In this document: positions 16,007 through 23,404 of the stretch, in pieces | How positions within the stretch are numbered: the first letter of the stretch is position 1 | How the letters are laid out: every line of letters begins with the position of its first letter | Source: an uncultured Woeseia sp. | GTDB lineage: Bacteria; Pseudomonadota; Gammaproteobacteria; Steroidobacterales; Woeseiaceae | NCBI GenBank assembly: GCA_937925605.1 | Contig: CALALV010000082.1 | Coordinates: 1-28,936, forward strand | Direction: 5' to 3' | DNA length: 28,936 nt | The notes under the pieces: generated by a model | Seen by the model: the letters and a program-made list of their open reading frames with translations, nothing else | Told to the model about the DNA's origin: nothing | The model's database searches: none | Program-made: the position numbers and the translations under genes

Positions 16007-17077
16007 ATGAAGCAACTCGTCCGGGGTTACCTGCGCTCCGCCTGTCTCGGGGCATTCCGCCTGCTCGGCGGTCTCGCGCTGTGGCGCTTCTTCAACCGTG
16101 ACAAGGTCACGATCCTGATGTTGCACGGCGTGGCCGGCGAGCATCCCGAGGCCGGCTGGCAACCGCTATGGCCGCGCCTTACGCCCGCGGATCTCGACCG
16201 GGTTCTCGCCCAGCTCGCGCCGCACTATACGTTCGTCGCGCTGCCGGACGCGGTCGCGATGCTGCGCGGCGAGCGTCCGCCGGTACGCCACGCCCTGGTG
16301 CTGACTTTCGACGACGGCTATCGCAACAACCTCGACGAGGCCCTGCCGGTGCTCGAACGCCACGGCGCGCGGCCGACGCTGTTCGTCGCGACCGGTTTTA
16401 CCGGCGAGCGCCGCCCGTACTGGATCGACCGGCTCGACTACGCCTTGCAAAAAGCGCCCGACGACGCCCGCCTGCTGCACGCGGTCGGCAGGGACTTCGA
16501 CCTGCGCGGGCTCGACCGTGCCGGGCTCGCCCGCGGCTACCAGTCGCTGCGGCTCGCCGTCAAGAACGCCGTACCGGACGATGCCGGGATGCTCGCGATT
16601 TTCGACGAACTGTCCGCGCAGCTCGAAGCCGCCGCCGGCACCTCGATCGACGCGGTGCTGGACCGCGATCCCTGGGCGGGCATCGCGGGCTGGGACGAAC
16701 TCCGCGGAGCCGCAGGCGTCGCCGACGTCGGCAGCCACACGGTCGACCACCTGCGCCTCGACGCCATCGAGCCGGCCGAGGCCGAGCGCCAGCTGCGCGA
16801 GTCAAAAGCGGCCGTCGAGCGCGAACTCGGGACCGATTGCAGCCTGTTTTGCTATCCCAACGGCAATTACAACGCCGCGGTCGCGGCCCTGGTGCACCGG
16901 GTCGGCTACCGCGGGGCCGTCACGACGTCGTCCGGGCTGAATGCAATCGGTGACGACGCCTGCACGCTCAGGCGCTATTCCTTCCCGAACCGCGCCACGG
17001 CATTCGCGAACCGGCTGGCGATCAGCGGCCTGCGCGAGGCGCTGCGGCCGAGCCGGCACGTGGATACGACGGGCTGA
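16007..17077 (+). CDS. NodB-type polysaccharide deacetylase (CE4)
   Basis: Predicted zinc-dependent de-N-acetylase acting on the growing or finished polysaccharide. At 356 aa it carries canonical motif 1 TFDDGY (Asp102, Asp103), motif 2 SHTVDH (His244, His248), and a later CYPNGNYN segment replacing motif 3. A hydrophobic stretch at about 11-29 resembles a membrane anchor or uncleaved signal, so location is uncertain. It differs clearly in motifs from the deacetylase-like protein at 4367, so the locus has two distinct enzymes. It sits 18 nt after the priming transferase, and its TGA shares a base with the next ATG (TGATG). Many such enzymes are found among EPS glycosyltransferases. Confidence 0.9.
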   Translation: MKQLVRGYLRSACLGAFRLLGGLALWRFFNRDKVTILMLHGVAGEHPEAGWQPLWPRLTPADLDRVLAQLAPHYTFVALPDAVAMLRGERPPVRHALVLTFDDGYRNNLDEALPVLERHGARPTLFVATGFTGERRPYWIDRLDYALQKAPDDARLLHAVGRDFDLRGLDRAGLARGYQSLRLAVKNAVPDDAGMLAIFDELSAQLEAAAGTSIDAVLDRDPWAGIAGWDELRGAAGVADVGSHTVDHLRLDAIEPAEAERQLRESKAAVERELGTDCSLFCYPNGNYNAAVAALVHRVGYRGAVTTSSGLNAIGDDACTLRRYSFPNRATAFANRLAISGLREALRPSRHVDTTG

Positions 17078-18240
17078 TGGCCGCGACCGGGACAGCAGGG
17101 GCGGGGCCATCGATCTGCTTCGTCGCCCACAACGCGTACGGCTCGCTCGCGGGAGAGAACCGTCGCCATGCCGGGGGGATCGAGCGGCAGCAGGCGACGA
17201 TGGCGGTGTGGCTGGCGCAACACGGATTCCGGGTATCGCTCGTCTGCTGGCGCGAACCGGGCGCGATGCCGGAGTCGGTCGACGGCGTGCGCATCGTGCC
17301 GCTGTGCGAGGCCGACGCCGGATTGCCCGTCGTCCGCTTCGTGCATCCGCGCTGGACCAGCCTGAACCGGGCGCTGGCGGCGGCGGATGCGGATCTCTAT
17401 TACTACAACTGCGGCGACCTCGTGCTCGGCCAGCTCGCGCTGTGGGCCGGCCGGCGCGGTCGGCCGGTTGTGTTCTCGGTGCCGAGCGACCCGGACTGCG
17501 ACCCGGCGCTGCCGGCCCTGAAAAGCCGCCGCGAGCGCTTCCTGTACCGCCTCGGGCTCGAGCGGACGCAGCACATCATCGTGCAGAGCACGCGCCAGCG
17601 GCGCATGCTCACCGAGGGTTTCGGCAAGGACTCGACCGTGCTGCCGATGCCCTGCCGCGGTTTCGACCCCGCGTCCCGCGTCGCGGGCAGCGGGCCGCTG
17701 CGCGTGCTGTGGGTCGGCCGCCTCAGCGCCGAGAAGCGCCCGGACTGGATCATCGAGGCCGCGCGCCGGCTGCCCGACGTCGAGTTCACGATCGTCGGCG
17801 ATGCGAACCGGGAAACGGACTATGCCGACCGGGTACGGCGGGACGGTGAAGCGCTGGCCAACGTGACGCTCGCCGGGCGCGTCCCCTACGAGCGCATGGG
17901 CGAGTTCTACGCACGTGCGGACGTGCTCTGCTGCAGCTCCGTCTACGAGGGATTCCCGAACGTCTTCCTGGAGGCGTTCAGCACGGGCGTACCGGTGGTC
18001 ACGACCTGCGATCCGGACGACCTGGTCGAGACCCGCGGTCTCGGCCACGCGGTCGACGACCTCGACGGCCTGGCGGCGGCTCTCGGCGAACTGCGTGACG
18101 ATTCCGTGACGCGCTTGGCCATGGGCGAGGCCGCAATGCGGTATTTTGCCGGGCGCCACACGCTGGACGCCGCGATGCGGCAGTTTGCCGCGTATTTCCG
18201 CGACGTCCTCGGCTTGCAACACGGTGGAAACGATGGCTGA
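17077..18240 (+). CDS. Glycosyltransferase family 4 (GT-B), first
   Basis: Predicted cytoplasmic retaining glycosyltransferase adding one sugar to the lipid-linked repeat unit. The 387-aa protein has a GT-B fold: an N-terminal acceptor domain starting ICFVAHNAYG with a glycine-rich AGGIERQQ loop, and a GT4 C-terminal domain starting LRVLWVGRLSAEKRPDWII, with FTIVGDANRE and the E-x7-E signature EGFPNVFLEA. The ATG overlaps the deacetylase stop (TGATG), and the end overlaps the next gene by 8 nt. Donor and linkage are not predictable. Confidence 0.92.
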   Translation: MAATGTAGAGPSICFVAHNAYGSLAGENRRHAGGIERQQATMAVWLAQHGFRVSLVCWREPGAMPESVDGVRIVPLCEADAGLPVVRFVHPRWTSLNRALAAADADLYYYNCGDLVLGQLALWAGRRGRPVVFSVPSDPDCDPALPALKSRRERFLYRLGLERTQHIIVQSTRQRRMLTEGFGKDSTVLPMPCRGFDPASRVAGSGPLRVLWVGRLSAEKRPDWIIEAARRLPDVEFTIVGDANRETDYADRVRRDGEALANVTLAGRVPYERMGEFYARADVLCCSSVYEGFPNVFLEAFSTGVPVVTTCDPDDLVETRGLGHAVDDLDGLAAALGELRDDSVTRLAMGEAAMRYFAGRHTLDAAMRQFAAYFRDVLGLQHGGNDG

Positions 18241-19006
18241 CCGATTTCCTTTTCCGCAGGTGCCGATCCTCGGCGCCGGCGTGCACGCGGCGACGATGGA
18301 CGAGGCGCTGGACGCGGTCGACACCGCGATCCGCGAGCGCGAGCGGCTAATGATCGGCGTCGTCAACGCGGCCAAGATCATGAACATGCGCAAGAACCCG
18401 GAACTGTCCGAGGACGTCAACGGTTCCGACCTGGTGCTCGCCGACGGCATGTCGGTGGTGCTGGCGTCGCGGGTGCTGCGTACGCCGCTGCCGGAGCGGG
18501 TATCGGGCATCGACCTGATGCACGGCATTCTTGCGCGCGGCGCGCAGTCGGGTTACCGGGTGTACTGCCTCGGCGCGAAGGAGGAGATTTCCGCAATCGT
18601 CGAGCGGCGCTTCAACGAGATGTACCCCGGGATCAACATCGTCGGCCGGCGCAACGGCTATTTCAGCGACGACGAGGAGCCTGCGATCGTCGAGGACATC
18701 GCTAAGCGCGACGTCGACGTGCTGTTCGTGGCGATCACGTCGCCGAAGAAAGAACGCTTCATGGCCCGCTGGGGCGACGAACTCAACGTCACAGTCGTGC
18801 ACGGCGTCGGCGGTTCCTTCGACGTGGTCGCCGGTTTCGTCGAGCGCGCGCCGGAGAGCTGGCAGAAGCTCGGCCTGGAGTGGCTGTACCGCGTCAAGCA
18901 AGAGCCGCGAAGGCTCTGGAAACGCTACCTCGTGACCAATACCTCGTTCCTGGCCGCGCTCGCAGTGGCCTGGTTCAAGAGCCTCGTCCCGGGATCCCGC
19001 CGGTGA
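18233..19006 (+). CDS. WecG/TagA/CpsF-family glycosyltransferase (GT26)
   Basis: Transfers an N-acetylmannosamine-type sugar (UDP-ManNAc in TagA, UDP-ManNAcA in WecG) to a lipid-linked acceptor. The 257-aa protein shows family hallmarks: GVVNAAKIMNMRKN, SDLVLADGMSVV, RVSGIDLM, YCLGAKEE, RRNGYFS, VLFVAITSPKKE and the VHGVGGSFDVVAG segment. The ATG at 18233 lies inside the GT4 gene (8-nt overlap) behind GGTGGAAA; longer upstream readings in this frame lack family similarity. Together with wecB it suggests ManNAc in the repeat unit. No WecC was found, which favours ManNAc over ManNAcA (inference). Confidence 0.93.
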   Translation: MADRFPFPQVPILGAGVHAATMDEALDAVDTAIRERERLMIGVVNAAKIMNMRKNPELSEDVNGSDLVLADGMSVVLASRVLRTPLPERVSGIDLMHGILARGAQSGYRVYCLGAKEEISAIVERRFNEMYPGINIVGRRNGYFSDDEEPAIVEDIAKRDVDVLFVAITSPKKERFMARWGDELNVTVVHGVGGSFDVVAGFVERAPESWQKLGLEWLYRVKQEPRRLWKRYLVTNTSFLAALAVAWFKSLVPGSRR

Positions 19007-19917
19007 GCGAGCGCCCGACCCTGCTGTACCTGCTGGCGCCAAGCTACTCCGGCTCGACGCTGCTCACCTACCTGCTCTCGCAGCACGATCGCATTGCGAC
19101 GATCGGCGAACTGAAAGCGACGCGCATGGGCGACGTCGACCGCTACGATTGTTCCTGCGGCACCCGGATTCGCGAGTGCGCGTTCTGGCAGGAGCTGGCC
19201 CGGCGCGCCGCGGACCGGGACGTCGAGTTCTCGGTAGACGACTTCGGCACCGTGTTCGGCTCGTCGAACGCGCTGCTCGACAAGGTCATGCGCGCAACCG
19301 TCCGCGGGCCCTGGTTCGAGCGCCTGCGCTCCGCGCTCCTGGCGCTCGCGCCGGGCGCTGCCGCGCGGCTCCGGGCCATTGCCCGGCGCAACTTCGTGCT
19401 CGGGCAAGTGGTGTGCGAGATGCAGGACGGGGACATCTTCCTCGACGGCTCGAAGGACGCGGTGCGCCTCCGGCATTTCATCGACGCGGGTCTCTGGGAC
19501 ATTCGCGTCATCTACCTGCAGCGTGACGGCCGCGGCGTGACGAACTCCTACCGCAAGCACGACGACATGAGCCGAGACCGGGCGATCGATTACTGGCTGG
19601 CCAACGTGCGCGAGCTAGAGCGCATGCGCGCGCGGCTGCCCGGGGAGAGCGTTTTCGACCTGCGCTACGAGGACCTGTGCCGCGAGCCGGCGCGGACCAT
19701 GAGCGAACTCTGGCGCTGGCTGGGCATAGCCGAGAGGCCGCTCGAGGCACTCGCCGAGACGGCCGACAAGTCGCACATACTCGGCAATCGCATGCGCCTG
19801 ACGAACGTCGCGGAGATCCGCTACGACGAATCCTGGCGCAGGATCTCGAGCGCCGACGACCTCGAACGATTCGCGGAGCGTGCCGGGCACGTCAACCGCC
19901 AGCTCGGCTACGCGTAA
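19003..19917 (+). CDS. Sulfotransferase (PAPS-dependent), first
   Basis: Predicted transfer of sulfate from PAPS to a hydroxyl or amine, most likely on the EPS repeat unit. From GTG 19003 (GTGA overlap with the preceding TGA) it has 304 aa. The 5'-phosphosulfate loop is near the start (SYSGSTLL, residues 14-21), and the 3'-phosphate element is QRDGRGVTNSYRKH with Arg174 and Ser182. The C-terminal half has FDLRYEDLCREP, a common sulfotransferase segment. No signal peptide is seen, so it acts in the cytoplasm, before flipping. The frame stays open upstream, but the coupled GTG gives a start fitting the first beta-strand (LLYLLAP). Its end overlaps the flippase start (TAATG). Confidence 0.88.
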   Translation: MSERPTLLYLLAPSYSGSTLLTYLLSQHDRIATIGELKATRMGDVDRYDCSCGTRIRECAFWQELARRAADRDVEFSVDDFGTVFGSSNALLDKVMRATVRGPWFERLRSALLALAPGAAARLRAIARRNFVLGQVVCEMQDGDIFLDGSKDAVRLRHFIDAGLWDIRVIYLQRDGRGVTNSYRKHDDMSRDRAIDYWLANVRELERMRARLPGESVFDLRYEDLCREPARTMSELWRWLGIAERPLEALAETADKSHILGNRMRLTNVAEIRYDESWRRISSADDLERFAERAGHVNRQLGYA

Positions 19918-21524
19918 TGGCCCGGCCCCCGCAGGACAGCGGCCTGACGCCGGAGGAGATCAAGGCGCGCCGCAGGGCCGCGAAGCAGTCCGGGCAGGAC
20001 CGCATCGCCTTCAACCTGTTCGCCCGCTGGGCCGGGCAGCTGGTCGTTATCGTCTCCGGCTTCGTGATACCGCGGCTGATCGACGACAGCCTCGGGCCCG
20101 AGGCGCTCGGCGTCTGGGACTTTGCCTGGTCGACCGTCTCGTACTACCGGTTCATGGGTTTCGGGCTGTCCGGCGGCCTCAATCGCTTCGTCGCGCTCTA
20201 CAGTGCGCAGCAGGACACGGCGAAGCTGGTGAGTGCCGTATCCTCGACGTACGTCCTGCAGGCGGGTGTCGCGTTGCTGGTTACGGCCGCGTCGGCCGTC
20301 ATGGCGATGTTCCTGCCGCTGATTTTCCACGAGCTGACGCCGCAGGAAGTCGAACAGAGCCAGTGGGTGGTCTTTTTCCTGGGCGCCAACCTCGCCGTGC
20401 GCATGCTGTTCTGGCCTTCGCGCAGCGTGCTGACCGGCTACCACCAGTGGGCGCTGACGGCCGCCGTCACGGCGGTCGGCGACATCGTCCTCCTGATCGC
20501 GATGACCGTCGTGCTGAAGACCGGCGGCAGCATTGGCGACCTGGGCCTGACCGTGTTCCTGAACGCGGTCGTGTTCGAACTGATCCGCCAGTACATGTCG
20601 AGCAGGGTGTACCCGCACCCGGCCATCGTCCGCTCGGCAATCGACTGGGCGACGATGAAGCAGATGATCGGCTTCGGCGTGACCAACAGCGTGACCGGCC
20701 TGCCGAACATCGTCGCGATCCAGACCACCTCTATCGCGCTCGGCGCTACGGCGGGCCCGGCGGCGCTCGCGGTCTACGCGCGCCCGCTGGCGCTCTTCAA
20801 TCATATCGACCACCTCGTGAAGCTCTACGCGTTCCTGCTGACGCCGGTGGCCGCGAGCCTGCAGGGGCTCAAGCGCGAGGCGGACCTGAAGCCGGTGCTG
20901 CTGCAGGCCATGATGTCGTCCATCGCGATGACGTTGCCGCCGCTGCTGCTGCTGGCCGGCTACGGCGACGTCATCGTCGCCGTGTGGATGGGGCCGGACT
21001 ACGTCATCCCGGTGCTGGCGCCGATACTCGGCTGCGCGTTCCTGCTGCCGTATGCCAATTCCTCGGCGATGCGCATCCTCGTCGGCGTCGATGCGCACAC
21101 TTCCACCGCGCTCCGCTCGCTGCTGGTGACCGCGGTCGTGCTGGCTATCGCGATCACCGCCGTCAGCCTGATCGGCTGGTCGCCGGCCACCGCGGGCATC
21201 GTGATCGGTGCGGCCATGATTTGCGGGCCCGGGCTCGTGGTCCTGCACGGCGCGCTGAAGCGCTTCGACGTCAGCCTGCGCGAGTACGTCGTGACGGCCG
21301 TGCTGCCGCCGCTGGCCTGCAACGGCATCTGGCTGGCGCTGATCGTGATCTCGCGTCTCGTCGATCGCGACCTTACCTTCGCCGAGGCGGCTGCCTGGTC
21401 ACTGGCCGGCGGCGCGTCGGTCATCGTGCTCTACTGGAAGTACCTGTTGACCGACGGCATGCGCGAACGCGTGACGCGTCGCCTGCTGCTGCGCGGCCGG
21501 CGGCGTCCGGACGCGGCGAAATGA
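19917..21524 (+). CDS. Wzx-like polysaccharide flippase (MATE/MOP superfamily)
   Basis: A polytopic inner-membrane protein predicted to flip the undecaprenyl-linked repeat unit to the periplasm. From ATG 19917 it has 535 aa. A basic N-terminal tail (KARRRAAKQ) is followed by about 12-14 hydrophobic helices: the first helix pair with PRLIDDSLGPEALG resembles MOP flippases, and one region carries GLPNIVAIQTTSIALG. The C-terminus is strongly basic (RRLLLRGRRRPD). The start shares a base with the sulfotransferase stop. A polymerase or ligase identity is less likely given the paired helices and absence of a large periplasmic loop. Confidence 0.87.
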   Translation: MARPPQDSGLTPEEIKARRRAAKQSGQDRIAFNLFARWAGQLVVIVSGFVIPRLIDDSLGPEALGVWDFAWSTVSYYRFMGFGLSGGLNRFVALYSAQQDTAKLVSAVSSTYVLQAGVALLVTAASAVMAMFLPLIFHELTPQEVEQSQWVVFFLGANLAVRMLFWPSRSVLTGYHQWALTAAVTAVGDIVLLIAMTVVLKTGGSIGDLGLTVFLNAVVFELIRQYMSSRVYPHPAIVRSAIDWATMKQMIGFGVTNSVTGLPNIVAIQTTSIALGATAGPAALAVYARPLALFNHIDHLVKLYAFLLTPVAASLQGLKREADLKPVLLQAMMSSIAMTLPPLLLLAGYGDVIVAVWMGPDYVIPVLAPILGCAFLLPYANSSAMRILVGVDAHTSTALRSLLVTAVVLAIAITAVSLIGWSPATAGIVIGAAMICGPGLVVLHGALKRFDVSLREYVVTAVLPPLACNGIWLALIVISRLVDRDLTFAEAAAWSLAGGASVIVLYWKYLLTDGMRERVTRRLLLRGRRRPDAAK

Positions 21525-21546
21525 CAGCGACTCCAGGGAGGATTGC

Positions 21547-22680
21547 ATGCGTATAGCGATGTTCAGCCGTTTCCCGCAGGACCCGGACCAGCCGAAGGGC
21601 GGCGTCGAGTCGGCCACCGTGGGGCTCGTGCGCGGGCTGGCCGCGCGGCCTGGCACCGAAGTACACGTCGTGACGCTCGAGAAGGGCCGGGACCGCGACT
21701 CGGTCGAGCAGACCGATCTCGCTGTCATCCACAGGCTCGCTGCCGGTCGCCTGCCGATGATCGCGGACGTGTTCGGCGGCCCGGGCCGTCGCCGCATCGA
21801 CGAGTGCATCGCCGGGATCGCGCCCGACGTCGTGCATTTCCAGGAAACCTACGGCTTCGGCGGGCCCTGCCGGGACCTGCCGACCGTGTTCACCGTGCAC
21901 GGCTTCGACAGCCTGAACCTGGTCACCGAGCGCAAGTACCTGTGGTGGCTGCGCGCGCCGCTGTGGAAGCTGGCCGAGAGTCGCGGCATCCGCCGGCATC
22001 GCTGCATCATCTCGATCGCGCCCTACGTCAGCGAGCAAATTCGCGAGTACTACGACGGCGAGATCGTCGACATACCGAACGCGATCAGCCCGGCGTTCTT
22101 CGAAATCGAGCGCCGGCCCGTGCCCGGGCGGCTGTTCTTCGCCGGCTGGATCAACCGGCGCAAGAACATCAAGGCGGCCATCCGTGCGCTGCATCGCCTG
22201 GTCGAACAGGGGCACGACGTCAGCCTGCACGCCGCCGGGGCGCTGTCCGACGAAGATTACCTGGCCGAGGTCGAGACCCTGATCGCCGAGCTCGGCGTGG
22301 CGGAGCGCGTGCGCCTGCTGGGCCGGGTCGGCCAGGACGTGCTGCGCCGCGAACTGTCCGAGGCGAATGCGTTCCTGCTGCCTTCGCTGCAGGAAAACGC
22401 GCCGATGGCGATCGCGGAGGCGATGGCGGCCGGCGTGCCGGTCGTGACCTCGCGAGTCTGCGGCATGCCGACGATGGTGCCGGAAGGGCAGGCGGGGTAC
22501 CTCGTGGAACCCGACGACGTCGAGGCGATCGCGGGCCACTGCGCGAGCCTGCTACGGGACGATGCGCTGCGGGAACGCATGAGCGCGTTCGCCCGCGAAC
22601 GGGCCGAGGCGAGTTATCACCCGGAATCGGTCGTCTCGGCCACGCTGGCCGTGTACGAGCGCCTGCGTCAGGCGGTCTGA
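21547..22680 (+). CDS. Glycosyltransferase family 4 (GT-B), second
   Basis: Predicted EPS glycosyltransferase of 377 aa. The N-terminal domain starts MRIAMFSRFP with the GGVESAT loop, and VFTVHGFDSL lies in the acceptor-side domain. The C-terminal donor domain has RLFFAGWINRRKNIKAAI, VRLLGRVGQDVL and the acidic signature LQENAPMAIAEAMAAGVPVV. A strong ribosome site, AGGGAGG, lies about 7 nt before the ATG. It is the last gene of the tightly packed plus-strand run; its final 13 nt overlap the end of the convergent P-loop gene, leaving no room for a separate terminator. Confidence 0.92.
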   Translation: MRIAMFSRFPQDPDQPKGGVESATVGLVRGLAARPGTEVHVVTLEKGRDRDSVEQTDLAVIHRLAAGRLPMIADVFGGPGRRRIDECIAGIAPDVVHFQETYGFGGPCRDLPTVFTVHGFDSLNLVTERKYLWWLRAPLWKLAESRGIRRHRCIISIAPYVSEQIREYYDGEIVDIPNAISPAFFEIERRPVPGRLFFAGWINRRKNIKAAIRALHRLVEQGHDVSLHAAGALSDEDYLAEVETLIAELGVAERVRLLGRVGQDVLRRELSEANAFLLPSLQENAPMAIAEAMAAGVPVVTSRVCGMPTMVPEGQAGYLVEPDDVEAIAGHCASLLRDDALRERMSAFARERAEASYHPESVVSATLAVYERLRQAV

Positions 22681-23264
22681 GGCGTGGCGCCCTCGGGATC
22701 GGCGCCATTGTCGCTGTTGTCGCGCAAGGCTTCGACAGCGTCTTCGAAGCTCTCGAACACCTCGATGTCGTGTTGCCGGGCATAGTCCAGCAAGCTCTGC
22801 CGGAGTTCGCGGACCTTGTCGAAATTCGTCGTCCAGTGATCGAACCACGGCAGGAAGTTGCGCAGCTCGCGGCGGCGCTGCTCGCATTGCCGACGATGCC
22901 TCTCCTCGGGGATCATCACGATGCCGAGGCGCGCGCGCCTGAAGGTCTCGCTTTCCAGATACTGCGGCCGCAGCCGACGTCCCATGACGATCATCGGTTG
23001 CTCGGCCGAATCCATGAACTCGGTGACGGCATCGAAATAGTAATGCGGGCCGACCTTGTTGAGGCGCGGACTGAGCCGCGCGCGTCGCTGCAATGCAGGG
23101 AACGGGCGGACGATGTAGAACAACGCGAGGACCAGCGGGTTGTTGCGCGGCAACTTGCTGGCGAAATCGACGACGCGGTAGCCGGCATATTCCGGGTAAC
23201 GCGCGGCGAAAGTCGACTTGCCCGACGCCGCCAGGCTCATGAGGTAGATATGGTTCGCGCTCAC
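22668..23264 (-). CDS. Unidentified P-loop NTPase/kinase-like protein
   Basis: A 198-aa protein starting with a beta-strand and a phosphate-binding loop, HIYLMSLAASGKSTF (Lys16, Ser17). The first position of the Walker A pattern is Ser instead of Ala/Gly. The pattern looks like small nucleotide or sugar kinases or adenylate-kinase-like folds, but I do not recognise the family. IVMGRRLRP at about 91-99 could be a second core strand, and the EERHRRQCEQRRREL segment (about 119-133) could be an arginine-rich lid. The GTG start at 23264 places the first strand at the N-terminus; the ATG at codon 9 would destroy it. It is convergent with the GT4 gene (13-nt overlap) and divergent from the next GT4 across a palindromic AT-rich region. 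A role in EPS modification, donor supply or regulation is only contextual. Confidence 0.75.
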   Translation of the reverse strand: MSANHIYLMSLAASGKSTFAARYPEYAGYRVVDFASKLPRNNPLVLALFYIVRPFPALQRRARLSPRLNKVGPHYYFDAVTEFMDSAEQPMIVMGRRLRPQYLESETFRRARLGIVMIPEERHRRQCEQRRRELRNFLPWFDHWTTNFDKVRELRQSLLDYARQHDIEVFESFEDAVEALRDNSDNGADPEGATPQTA

Positions 23265-23292
23265 CGGGTCATCCGTGGCCGTGTGAAGGACT

Positions 23293-23337
23293 CATTGTCA
23301 TACAATGGAGATTCCGTGACAATACCTAGATCATTGT
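23293..23337. promoter_or_regulatory. Face-to-face promoters with ATTGT/ACAAT inverted repeats
   Basis: This lies in the 140-nt gap between the divergent P-loop and GT4 genes, which is locally AT-rich (33 G/C in 23281-23370 by my count). Plus strand: -35 TTGTCA (23295-23300), 17-nt spacer, -10 GACAAT (23318-23323). Minus strand: -35 TTGTCA (23322-23317), 17-nt spacer, -10 GACAAT (23299-23294). The two are mirror images because ATTGTCA (23294-23300) and TGACAAT (23317-23323) form a perfect inverted repeat. Two further half-sites, ACAATG (23302-23307) and CATTGT (23332-23337), complete four copies; the first pair makes CATTGT-CAT-ACAATG. Hexamers are 5/6 and 4/6 consensus. A regulator binding the half-sites is inferred. 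Confidence 0.45.
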
Positions 23338-23404
23338 TTTTTAACATTTTTCAAGACAAGTTAGCGCTTGCTGCCGCTTGCCCGTGGCTACCGGAGCAGA
23401 ACCG

